Below are positions 8,676 through 15,141 of a stretch of 20,976 nt of DNA, piece by piece. The number at the start of each line of letters is the position of its first letter. Positions within the stretch are counted from its first letter, which is position 1. The stretch spans positions 1-20,976 of the forward strand of contig CAJTVO010000054.1 in the NCBI GenBank assembly GCA_910579485.1. Reading direction: 5' to 3'. Below the pieces are notes generated by a model. The model was not told where the DNA came from and ran no database searches. It worked only from the letters and a program-made list of their open reading frames with translations. A program made the position numbers and the translations under genes. This stretch comes from an uncultured Oscillospiraceae bacterium. GTDB lineage: Bacteria > Bacillota > Clostridia > Oscillospirales > Oscillospiraceae.

Positions 8676-9746
8676 TCATTCCACCGGTTCAAACTCGCAT
8701 CCCGGATCGTTGGTGATCTGGACTTCCCGCGCCCGGCCCAGGCTGTCCAGCTCCAGGAGGCACAGGAAGGCAAAACCTTCCTCGTTCCCCAGCAGGAGGC
8801 ACTTCCGCCCCCGCGACCCTTCGCCGGTAAGAACGCCGGGGACGCACCGCCTCAGCCCCGCCGCCGCCATGTCCTTCTGGACCATGGACAGCAGGGCCAG
8901 CGCGTTTTCCGTCCCCTCCTGCCGGTTTTCCAGGAAGGTACACGCGCAGTCGGTGCGCAGCAGGGGCGCCAGCCGCTCCGCGCCGCCCTCCCGGAAGAAC
9001 CGGCCCAGGGCCGCGAAGTCGTGGGCCTCGTCGAACACGATGCCTCCCGCGTACTCGCCCACCGCGCAGTTCCCGGAGAGGACGCACAGCGCGGATGCCA
9101 CCGTGCCGGGCTTCACCAGGTCCCGCTGGCCCTCGGCCACCAGCTCCATGGGATGGCACAGTTCCACGTCCCCCATCCGTGTCTCCACCGTGACGCTGAT
9201 AAACCTGGTCAGGGGCTCCATCCCCAGGTAGGTCTCCCCCACCCGGGCGTCCTTGACCACGCCCTGAAGGAGCACCGTCTCTCCCTGGGCCTCCACCACG
9301 CCGGTACTCTCCCCCTCATCGTATGAGATACGCAGAGGAAATCCCGCCATATTCAGCCGCAGCTGGTCCCCCTCCCGGAGGTCCGGGAGTACCCCGGCGC
9401 AGACCAGGTCCACTACCGCCGTGTCCCCGGCCCCCTCCCGGCGGACCAGAACCCGGCGGCTGAGGGGCCCCGCGTCCTCCGGCGTCACGTCCTTGACCAC
9501 CCGGCAGGTCCATTGACAGTTGGAGGCCGCGTGGGTGTCCATGCCCAGCAGCTCCTCCTCCCCGGTCTCCGGGTCCAGACGGGTGCGGATCACCGCCGCC
9601 GCGTCTCCGATGCGGTAGTAGTAGTGATCCCCGCCGTACCCGGGGATCCGGCTCCCCTCCGCCATGGCGAGCTCCGCCAGCCGGAAGGCGTCCTCCGGGC
9701 GAGCCGCAAGCTCCGCCAGGGCGAAGCTGTCCAAACGCGCCGCCAT
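8676..9746 (-). CDS. hypothetical protein, 356 residues, soluble
   Basis: I do not recognise a family. The protein has no signal peptide or membrane helix. The N-terminal 30 residues look helical and Ala/Leu-rich. A region with GYGGDHYYYRIGDAA near residues 36-50 and a beta-rich central part (GDQLRLNMAGFPLRISYDEG) follow. The C-terminal third contains FLENRQEGTENALALLSMVQ and ends with a stretch rich in acidic residues. The start ATG lies 3 bp after the stop of the Dabb gene, with GAGGTG 6 bases before it, so the two are translationally close and surely cotranscribed. It is the last gene of an operon with an acyltransferase and a Dabb protein, ending at the terminator 8511-8552. The strong third-position GC bias agrees with it being a real gene. 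Confidence 0.75.
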   Translation of the reverse strand: MAARLDSFALAELAARPEDAFRLAELAMAEGSRIPGYGGDHYYYRIGDAAAVIRTRLDPETGEEELLGMDTHAASNCQWTCRVVKDVTPEDAGPLSRRVLVRREGAGDTAVVDLVCAGVLPDLREGDQLRLNMAGFPLRISYDEGESTGVVEAQGETVLLQGVVKDARVGETYLGMEPLTRFISVTVETRMGDVELCHPMELVAEGQRDLVKPGTVASALCVLSGNCAVGEYAGGIVFDEAHDFAALGRFFREGGAERLAPLLRTDCACTFLENRQEGTENALALLSMVQKDMAAAGLRRCVPGVLTGEGSRGRKCLLLGNEEGFAFLCLLELDSLGRAREVQITNDPGCEFEPVE

Positions 9747-9749
9747 GGG

Positions 9750-10031
9750 TTACACCTCGTAGTCCACGGCCACGCGGTCGGTCCGGATGGCCTTGCACAG
9801 CGCGGACACCTTCTGGTGGCGGGGATCGTTCTTATAAGTCTCCAGGTCCTCCAGGGAGTCGAAGGCGGAGACCAAGACCGCGTCGTAGTTGCCGGGGGCG
9901 CAGTTCACGCCCACCTCCTGCTCCCTGATTTGAGGGATCACGCCGTACAATCCCCGCAGGCCCTCCAGGAAGGCGCGGACCTCCGCGTCCTTTCCGGGCT
10001 GAAATTTCCACATGACGATATGCTTTATCAT
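9750..10031 (-). CDS. Dabb (stress-responsive alpha/beta barrel) domain protein
   Basis: The 93-residue protein opens with MIKHIVMWKFQPG, the typical first strand of the Dabb ferredoxin-like dimer family. VSAFDSLEDLETYKNDPRHQ at about residues 56-75 and the C-terminal DRVAVDYEV are also typical. Members bind small hydrophobic ligands or act as small cyclases; bacterial roles are mostly unknown. An earlier in-frame start would add 23 residues and overlap the acyltransferase gene. The internal ATG at 10031 is preferred because AAGGAGG lies 9 bases upstream and family members begin here. It sits 28 bp after the acyltransferase and 3 bp before the next gene. Confidence 0.88.
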   Translation of the reverse strand: MIKHIVMWKFQPGKDAEVRAFLEGLRGLYGVIPQIREQEVGVNCAPGNYDAVLVSAFDSLEDLETYKNDPRHQKVSALCKAIRTDRVAVDYEV

Positions 10032-10059
10032 AAAAACGCTCCTCCTTGTATTATGTCGC

Positions 10060-11364
10060 TCAAATATAAGGGATAGTATTATCTTTTTTTGCCCGGGCAC
10101 GCCGCTTCTCCTCCATCTTTATCTTATACAGCTCCTCGGTGGCGAAGCTCAGCTTGGTCACCACGTTCTGCTTTTTGGGATAGCAGTACAGGCTGTCGTT
10201 GTCGGTGGAGATGTCCACGCAGTCCTCCGGGCGGACGTAGCAGTAGTCGTATTCCACATGGAGCCCGTACATCCCCAGGGGCGGGCGGTGGATACGGTAG
10301 GGCCGCCCGTTGTGCTCCCCCTCCACCACGAAGCCCCGCTCCATGTCGTGGGTGAGCCGGGCCGTCCCCAGCTTCTGGAACCGCCAGGCGTTGGGCAGGG
10401 AGAAGACCTCCACCTCGTCCTCGAAGCGGTAAGTCCCCGCCTCCAGCTGGGAGCGGACCTGACTCCGCTCCCACTGGAACCAGTCCGGGGGATAGGGGAA
10501 CTCCGTCTCCCCCTCACGGGCGTGAAGGACGCCCAGCTCGTCCAGCTCCCACTCCTTGCCGCAGGCGGCGCAGCGCAGGACGGCCCCATGGCTCTCCATT
10601 TTCGATTCCGTCAAACAGTGGGGGCACTGATAGAGCACCTTGTGGAGCCCCTCCGCCCGGAAGGGCTCGGTGATACGGATGCCCTTTTCCCGCTGCCAGC
10701 GGTATTCATCGTAGTCCATGGCCTGCCGGATGACGTCCCCGATCTCGGCGGCGGACTTCTCCGCCACGTCTCCGGCGGTCAGGACCTGGGTCATGGTGGT
10801 GTAGAGGGGGACCTTCCGGGGTTTGCGGTAGTTCCAGAAGGGGGTGTGGAGGTAGTTGCCGTGGTGGAGCAGCACCACCACGGGGACCCCCTGCTTCTTC
10901 ACCAGCTTCCCCAGGGAGTCGGGCAGGATGGCGGTGGTGCCGATGGGGGAGTACCGGGCCTCCGGGTACATGCACAGGATGTCCCCGTACTCCTGGAGGA
11001 CCTTCTTCACCGAGCGCATCAGGGCCATGTCGGTGGTGAATTTCCGCTTGCACAGGCAGCCCAGCCACTCCATGATAAAGGGGCGGCGGTAGTAGCCGTC
11101 GATGGTGGCGATGTTGTTGACGGAATGGGGCCAGGTGGCGATGGAGCAGAGGTGGAAGTCCACGAAGTACATGTGGTTGGACAGCAGGATGTACGGGGGC
11201 TTCAGCCCCTCCATGTTGATCTTTTCGATCTTGTACTCCTGCCCCATCATGCTCAGGCCGCACAGGGCCCGGAGGATGGCGGTAAAGACCTTCCTCTGCC
11301 GCAGGGGCGGCTTGGCGGTGTCGTAGCGTTTGAGGCCGCCGTAGTTGACGTCGATGCTCTCCAT
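10060..11364 (-). CDS. PlsC-like lysophospholipid acyltransferase with C-terminal zinc ribbon
   Basis: The 434-residue protein carries a PlsC acyltransferase core in its first ~215 residues. The catalytic HX4D motif is in SNHMYFVD (62-69, His64 and Asp69). YPEARYS at 133-139 replaces the usual FPEGTRS, with Glu135 kept. The family transfers acyl groups to lysophospholipids at the inner membrane face. The C-terminal half is unusual: Cys247, Cys250, Cys265 and Cys268 form a CPHC/CAAC zinc ribbon, followed by about 150 residues of beta-rich sequence and a basic tail. Usual PlsC proteins are 200-250 residues, so this is an extended subtype. A promoter is visible at 11416-11444, and a GGGAGGG site lies 6 bases before the ATG. 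It heads an operon with the Dabb and 356-residue genes. The substrate is not known. Confidence 0.85.
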   Translation of the reverse strand: MESIDVNYGGLKRYDTAKPPLRQRKVFTAILRALCGLSMMGQEYKIEKINMEGLKPPYILLSNHMYFVDFHLCSIATWPHSVNNIATIDGYYRRPFIMEWLGCLCKRKFTTDMALMRSVKKVLQEYGDILCMYPEARYSPIGTTAILPDSLGKLVKKQGVPVVVLLHHGNYLHTPFWNYRKPRKVPLYTTMTQVLTAGDVAEKSAAEIGDVIRQAMDYDEYRWQREKGIRITEPFRAEGLHKVLYQCPHCLTESKMESHGAVLRCAACGKEWELDELGVLHAREGETEFPYPPDWFQWERSQVRSQLEAGTYRFEDEVEVFSLPNAWRFQKLGTARLTHDMERGFVVEGEHNGRPYRIHRPPLGMYGLHVEYDYCYVRPEDCVDISTDNDSLYCYPKKQNVVTKLSFATEELYKIKMEEKRRARAKKDNTIPYI

Positions 11365-11378
11365 ATGTTTCCCTCCCT

Positions 11379-11405
11379 CCCGCCGGACAGCACGTTTCCG
11401 GCGGG
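11379..11405 (-). other. leader hairpin abutting the ribosome site
   Basis: Perfect 9-base arms (11379-11387 and 11397-11405) enclose a 9-base loop in the leader of the acyltransferase mRNA. The stem ends directly at the G-rich ribosome site, so it could affect access to it. It is too close to the start for an ordinary terminator and has no T-run. Confidence 0.5.
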
Positions 11406-11415
11406 TATCGTTACC

Positions 11416-11444
11416 AGTTTATCACAAAACCGGCGGGAAAGCAA
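11416..11444 (-). promoter_or_regulatory. probable promoter of the acyltransferase operon
   Basis: On the minus strand TTGCTT (11444-11439) and TAAACT (11421-11416) are 17 bases apart. They lie about 52 bases before the ATG at 11364. Confidence 0.55.
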
Positions 11445-11474
11445 ACAGCAATTACAGGAAGGGACGCATCTGAT

Positions 11475-11505
11475 GAAGGAAGCCGCCTCCCCGGCGGCTC
11501 CCTTC
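11475..11505 (-). terminator. hairpin after the solute-binding lipoprotein gene
   Basis: Arms of 13 bases (11475-11487 and 11493-11505, one mismatch that allows a G-U pair in RNA) enclose 5 bases. The stem starts 3 bases after the stop at 11509-11511. No long T-run follows, so it may stabilise the 3' end rather than terminate efficiently. Confidence 0.55.
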
Positions 11506-11508
11506 ACT

Positions 11509-13743
11509 CTATGACTGCTCGTTCACGTACAGGTTCGCCCGGTTCTGGACCAGCTCCGCCGTCTCCTCCAGAGACTTGTCCCCGGCGAAGTAAGCCCCGG
11601 CGGTCTCGGTAATGATGGCCGTCAGTTCCGGGTCCCGGCGGAAGTAGGCATCGATCCCGTTGTAAAGGTCCATCAGCTGGGTGCACTCCTCCTGGGAGGC
11701 GGCGTAATAGGTCAGCTCCACCCCACCGTCATAACTTTCCCGGGCCACGGGTGTTTCGATCTGCTCGCCCCTGTCGTCATACAGGTACTCGCCGTCCTCG
11801 TCCACGGGATAAACGGGCGTTGACAGCCGCTCCATCTGCTCCTGGAAGCTGGCCTTATTCACGGGAAGGTATTGGAGGGAGTCCGCCTTCTCTCCCTGGG
11901 GCAGCAGCAGGGTACGCAGGAAGGCCCACGCCCCCTCCTTTTCCTTGGAATAGCAGCTCATCGCCACGGAACTGCTGAGGGCGAAGCCGCTGCCTGCCTC
12001 TCCCCACTCATTGGGATAGCCCACATAGGATATCTCGTCCCCTAAGATATACTTCGCTCGCTGGGGGAAGGTGAAGCTGTCGGCCCACATGCTGTACAGC
12101 ATGACCTCCTTGTTCAGGCAGGCGGCCTCCTCGCCCCCCGGAAAGGGCTCCGCAGGGAGATCCCCGCAGGAGCGCAGCAGCGCCTTGAACGCCTCTCCGG
12201 TAAAGCTGCACGTGCCCGTCTCCCAGTCCACGAACTGGGACCAGTTCAGCTCAATCAGGCGCTCCAGCATCCCGGCCCGGCTATAGCTGGTAGCCAAGCA
12301 GTCCTCCGGCATGGCCTCCAGAGCCTGCCGCATGTCCTCCATAGTCCAGGTCATCCGGTCTCCCACCGCGCTTTTCGCGCCGGTAAGGGTCTGCATCGCA
12401 AAATACGGGCCGGCCTCGTACAGTTTTCCATCGATCTCCGCCGCCTGGAATACCCGCTCCATCAGCGCGTCCCGCCCCAGCTCGGGATCGGCGTCGATAT
12501 ACGGCCACAGGTCCTCCAGCATACCGTTGGCCGCCCACCGGGCGGTGGGCGCGGTGTACAGGTCCAGAAGGTCGGGTATCTTCCCAGCCCCGATCTCCGT
12601 TGCCAGACGGGTCCTGGCGGTCTGCCGGTCTCCGTATTGGCTGTAATCGGTCACGGAGATACGGTAGTCCGGGTTGGTACGGTTGAACTCCAGCACCGCG
12701 TCCCGGAGAGGACCCGCCAGTTGGAGGGAGGCGAGGGTCAGCACCTTCTTTCCCTCCGGCCCGTTTGCCTCTGCCGGAGTCAGGAGGTAGGGGAAGACGC
12801 CCGTGCCCCCTTCCCCGTAGCGGGTAAGCAGCAGCACCAGCCCTTCGTCCTTCCCCTGAAAGACCTTGGGGCTGCCGCTCTCCACCCCCAGGTCGATGAG
12901 ATTCATGACCTGCTCACCCTCCGCAGCGTCCTTCCGCCAGCGGCAAAGGGTGTTGGCGCACTCGTAGTAGAACAGCGCTTCCCCCATTCCATCGTAAGGC
13001 GTGGCGGTGGGCGGCAGTGTAAAGGTCTCCCCCCAGTTCCGGGCCTCCTTGTCGATGGTCCGCAGCGTGCAGGAGGCTTCGCCGTCCTGCTGGTAGGTCC
13101 GCTCGAAAAGGCCGATCCGTCCGTCTCCCAGGGCGATGGATATCGCAAGGCTCGCGTTGGATGTCAGCGTAAAGTCCGCCGCTCCCGCTCCGTCCAGGAC
13201 GGCGATCCATTTCTCGCCCGCTGCATAGACCGTCCCGTCCCCATCGGACAGCAGGCTGTATACTGGTCCTAGGCCCAGCGACTCCTCCAGGGCGGCGTAT
13301 TCGAACCGGGCCAGCTCCCTTCCCTCCGTATCCAGCTTGCGCAGGACGTGGATATCCTCCTGCCGGAAGCCCGTCCCGTCCTCGCCCGGCAGCTGGACCA
13401 TTCCGTATTCCGTGACCCACAGGGACCCGTCCGCCCCGGCCCGGAGGCTGGCGTTGTAGAGAAAGCCGTCCCCGGGAAAGCCGCTCTGATACTCCGGCAT
13501 CGCCGCTGCCTCACCGCCCTCCAGGGGAAGGCTCTGGAGCAGAAAGCCGCCGCTGTTGTCCGTTCTGCCCAGCAGATAGACCGTTCCGTCAATAACGCAG
13601 GCTTCAGAGACGCTTTTCAGGCCGGTGGTATACGCCACCTCCTCCGGGATGTAGACGGTCTGACCAGCGGATGTGCCGTCCTTGCCGCCGCAGGCCGTCA
13701 GCAGCAGGAGAAGAAGCAGGGGCAGGGTATACTTCATTTTCAT
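11509..13743 (-). CDS. lipoprotein: propeller-like N-terminal region fused to ABC solute-binding domain
   Basis: The 744-residue protein has a short lipoprotein signal, a Leu-rich stretch ending in LTAC with lipidation at Cys18. Residues about 30-330 are repeating beta-strand units (VIDGTVYLLGR, GSLWVTEYG, GTVYAAGEKWIAVLDG) that resemble a beta-propeller. Residues about 331-744 look like an extracellular solute-binding family 1 protein: LTLASLQLAGPLRDAVLEFN opens the domain, IPDLLDLYTAPTARWAANGM follows, and the tail holds LPVNKASFQEQM. It should sit on the outer face of the membrane and bind a sugar-like solute. Ordinary family 1 binding proteins are 400-450 residues without the added domain. 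No transporter permease lies next to it, so its partner is elsewhere or it acts as a sensor. AAAGGAA lies 8 bases before the start. A hairpin at 13775-13816 sits in its leader. Confidence 0.85.
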   Translation of the reverse strand: MKMKYTLPLLLLLLLTACGGKDGTSAGQTVYIPEEVAYTTGLKSVSEACVIDGTVYLLGRTDNSGGFLLQSLPLEGGEAAAMPEYQSGFPGDGFLYNASLRAGADGSLWVTEYGMVQLPGEDGTGFRQEDIHVLRKLDTEGRELARFEYAALEESLGLGPVYSLLSDGDGTVYAAGEKWIAVLDGAGAADFTLTSNASLAISIALGDGRIGLFERTYQQDGEASCTLRTIDKEARNWGETFTLPPTATPYDGMGEALFYYECANTLCRWRKDAAEGEQVMNLIDLGVESGSPKVFQGKDEGLVLLLTRYGEGGTGVFPYLLTPAEANGPEGKKVLTLASLQLAGPLRDAVLEFNRTNPDYRISVTDYSQYGDRQTARTRLATEIGAGKIPDLLDLYTAPTARWAANGMLEDLWPYIDADPELGRDALMERVFQAAEIDGKLYEAGPYFAMQTLTGAKSAVGDRMTWTMEDMRQALEAMPEDCLATSYSRAGMLERLIELNWSQFVDWETGTCSFTGEAFKALLRSCGDLPAEPFPGGEEAACLNKEVMLYSMWADSFTFPQRAKYILGDEISYVGYPNEWGEAGSGFALSSSVAMSCYSKEKEGAWAFLRTLLLPQGEKADSLQYLPVNKASFQEQMERLSTPVYPVDEDGEYLYDDRGEQIETPVARESYDGGVELTYYAASQEECTQLMDLYNGIDAYFRRDPELTAIITETAGAYFAGDKSLEETAELVQNRANLYVNEQS

Positions 13744-13774
13744 CGTTATGGTTCCTTTCCGTAAAAACTTAAAC

Positions 13775-13825
13775 GCCCTGCACCCCGTTCATGAAAATTC
13801 GATCAGGATGCAGGGCTCTTTTTTG
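13775..13825 (+). terminator. terminator-like hairpin in the leader of the lipoprotein gene
   Basis: Arms 13775-13782 and 13809-13816 (8 bases, perfect) enclose a 26-base loop. On the plus strand TCTTTTTTG follows at once, a good terminator tail, but no plus-strand gene precedes it. On the minus strand the stem is followed by GTTTAAGTTTTT, a weaker tail. So it may end the small transcript at 13870-14070 or act as an attenuator 32 bases before the lipoprotein start at 13743. Confidence 0.55.
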
Positions 13826-13869
13826 CTTTTACTTATAAGTCAGTGTCACACATGGGACCAGCGGTGATA

Positions 13870-14070
13870 TCAGTGCTTGTGTACGACTTTGGTCCCGCTC
13901 TCTACCCAGGTGTCATAGATGTAGCCGCATGAGGGGTTGTCGCACGCCTCTGTGTATGTGGTCTGGGTGGCATAAATCGGGCAGGCATACGTCTGTGGCA
14001 GCTGCGGTGATGAAGCAGACCGCGAAGATCATCAATGTTGCTAAAAGCAAGGAAAAATTTCTTTTTTCAT
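13870..14070 (-). pseudogene. frameshifted small secreted cysteine-containing peptide
   Basis: No intact frame covers this stretch, but its parts look like a small secreted protein of about 65 residues. From 14070 the minus strand reads MKKEIFPCF and stops. If the A6 run at 14062-14067 had seven A, it would read MKKRNFSLLLATLMIFAV and continue CFITAAA, a textbook Sec signal peptide. A second shift near 13991-13996 then leads into TYACPIYATQTTYTEACDN followed by PSCGYIYDTWVESGTKVVHK and a final His before the stop at 13870-13872. Three cysteines and many Tyr/Thr residues resemble small secreted clostridial proteins. The two shifts compensate each other. It may be a decayed gene or one spoiled by sequencing errors. 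The promoter at 14069-14097 overlaps the putative ATG, which argues against that start. Function is unknown. Confidence 0.45.
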
Positions 14071-14097
14071 AATAACACATGATTTTTCTTTTGTCAA
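14069..14097 (-). promoter_or_regulatory. consensus-like promoter
   Basis: On the minus strand a perfect TTGACA (14097-14092) lies 17 bases from TATTAT (14074-14069). Transcription would start near 14062. It could serve the small peptide remnant or, with a leader of about 320 bases, the lipoprotein gene at 13743. The -10 box overlaps the remnant's apparent ATG. Confidence 0.55.
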
Positions 14098-14254
14098 ACT
14101 TTTGTAAGCAGCAGAATTTGCGGCCTATGGTTAAAATCGCCCTGATCTGTCCCTACGGACAGGTCCCGGTAATCGCCTTGGCCGGTTGCGCTGCTCCATT
14201 GAAAGAATAGGTCAACGCCGGCCGCCAGTCCCGCCCCGCGGCCCCCGGACCGCC
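14098..14254. other. intergenic stretch after the ABC ATPase
   Basis: With the hairpin and peptide remnant described above, this completes a 511-base stretch without an intact gene (13744-14254). I see a small stem (14147-14152 with 14157-14162, loop CTAC) and a GC-rich run just after the ATPase stop, but no convincing terminator, RNA gene or open frame. Confidence 0.4.
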
Positions 14255-15124
14255 TCACTCTGCCAGATACAGGTATACATCCTCCAGATTCGGGTAAACC
14301 GCCCGCACCTGCCCGATTTGCGGGCGGATGTCGGATACGATGCGCAGGCAGGTCCGATCCTGTGTCAGCATGATATTGGACAGCTTATACCCCGCCCCCT
14401 CGTAGGCGGCCTGCTCATCCGGGGTGACCAATACTTCGAATACCCGGCCATTCATGCCGTCCAGCAGTGACTGTGGTGTCCCCCTGGCCCTGATCTGCCC
14501 GGACCGCATGACCAGGATCTCCTTGGAAATAAACTCAACATCGGACACTACATGGGTAGATAACAGCACGATCTTATCCTTGGATACCTCGCTGATAAAA
14601 TTGCGTATCCGGATGCGTTCCTTCGGGTCAAGTCCGGCAGTCGGCTCGTCCATGATCAGCAGCTTGGGGTCGTTCAGCAGGGCCTGGGCGATTAAGACGC
14701 GCTGCTTCATCCCGCCGGAATAGCTTTTCAGCTTTTTATACCGCTCCTCCCGGAGATTGACCACGTCAAGGGTCCGGCTGACGGCCTCCTTTGCCTGTTT
14801 TTTATCCAGGCCCTTCAGCGCCGCCATGTACCACAGAAACCGCTCGCCTGTAAAATCATCATACAGCGTCTGCTGCTGCGGCATATAGCCCAGCAGACTG
14901 CGGTAGTCTGCGCCCATATGGTCAATGGGTACGCCATCCAGTGTGACGGTTCCGCTGTTGGTCTTCAGATTTTGCGTAATAATGTTCATCAGCGTGCTTT
15001 TACCGGCCCCGTTCGGACCCAGCAGACCATATACGCCGGGGGTAAACGTTGCCGTAACACCGTCCACGGCATACGTTTTCCCGTTGTTATAGCTCTTTTT
15101 GATTCCGCTCAAGCACAGTTCCAT
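14255..15124 (-). CDS. ABC transporter ATP-binding protein
   Basis: The 289-residue ATPase has all core motifs: Walker A GPNGAGKS at 36-43, Q-loop around YMPQQQ at 80-85, signature YSGGMKQR at 135-142, Walker B LLIMDE at 155-160 with Glu160, D-loop AGLD at 163-166, and the switch His191. A C-terminal domain of about 85 residues follows, as in exporters of the antibiotic-resistance/lantibiotic-immunity (CcmA-like) group. The open frame reaches further upstream, but the ATG at 15124 is preferred: GAGAGGTG precedes it by 6 bases and the ABC domain begins there. It lies 17 bp after the permease stop and is the last gene of the lipoprotein-permease-ATPase operon. The transported substrate is unknown. 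Confidence 0.93.
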   Translation of the reverse strand: MELCLSGIKKSYNNGKTYAVDGVTATFTPGVYGLLGPNGAGKSTLMNIITQNLKTNSGTVTLDGVPIDHMGADYRSLLGYMPQQQTLYDDFTGERFLWYMAALKGLDKKQAKEAVSRTLDVVNLREERYKKLKSYSGGMKQRVLIAQALLNDPKLLIMDEPTAGLDPKERIRIRNFISEVSKDKIVLLSTHVVSDVEFISKEILVMRSGQIRARGTPQSLLDGMNGRVFEVLVTPDEQAAYEGAGYKLSNIMLTQDRTCLRIVSDIRPQIGQVRAVYPNLEDVYLYLAE

Positions 15125-15141
15125 CCAGAGCACCTCTCGTT

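Noticed and set aside
10032..10100. 23-residue extension of the Dabb protein
   Set aside because: It would overlap the acyltransferase gene and lacks a ribosome site; family members begin at MIKHIV.
10012..11514. 500-residue open frame on the plus strand
   Set aside because: It is antisense to the acyltransferase gene, with a composition typical of shadow frames.
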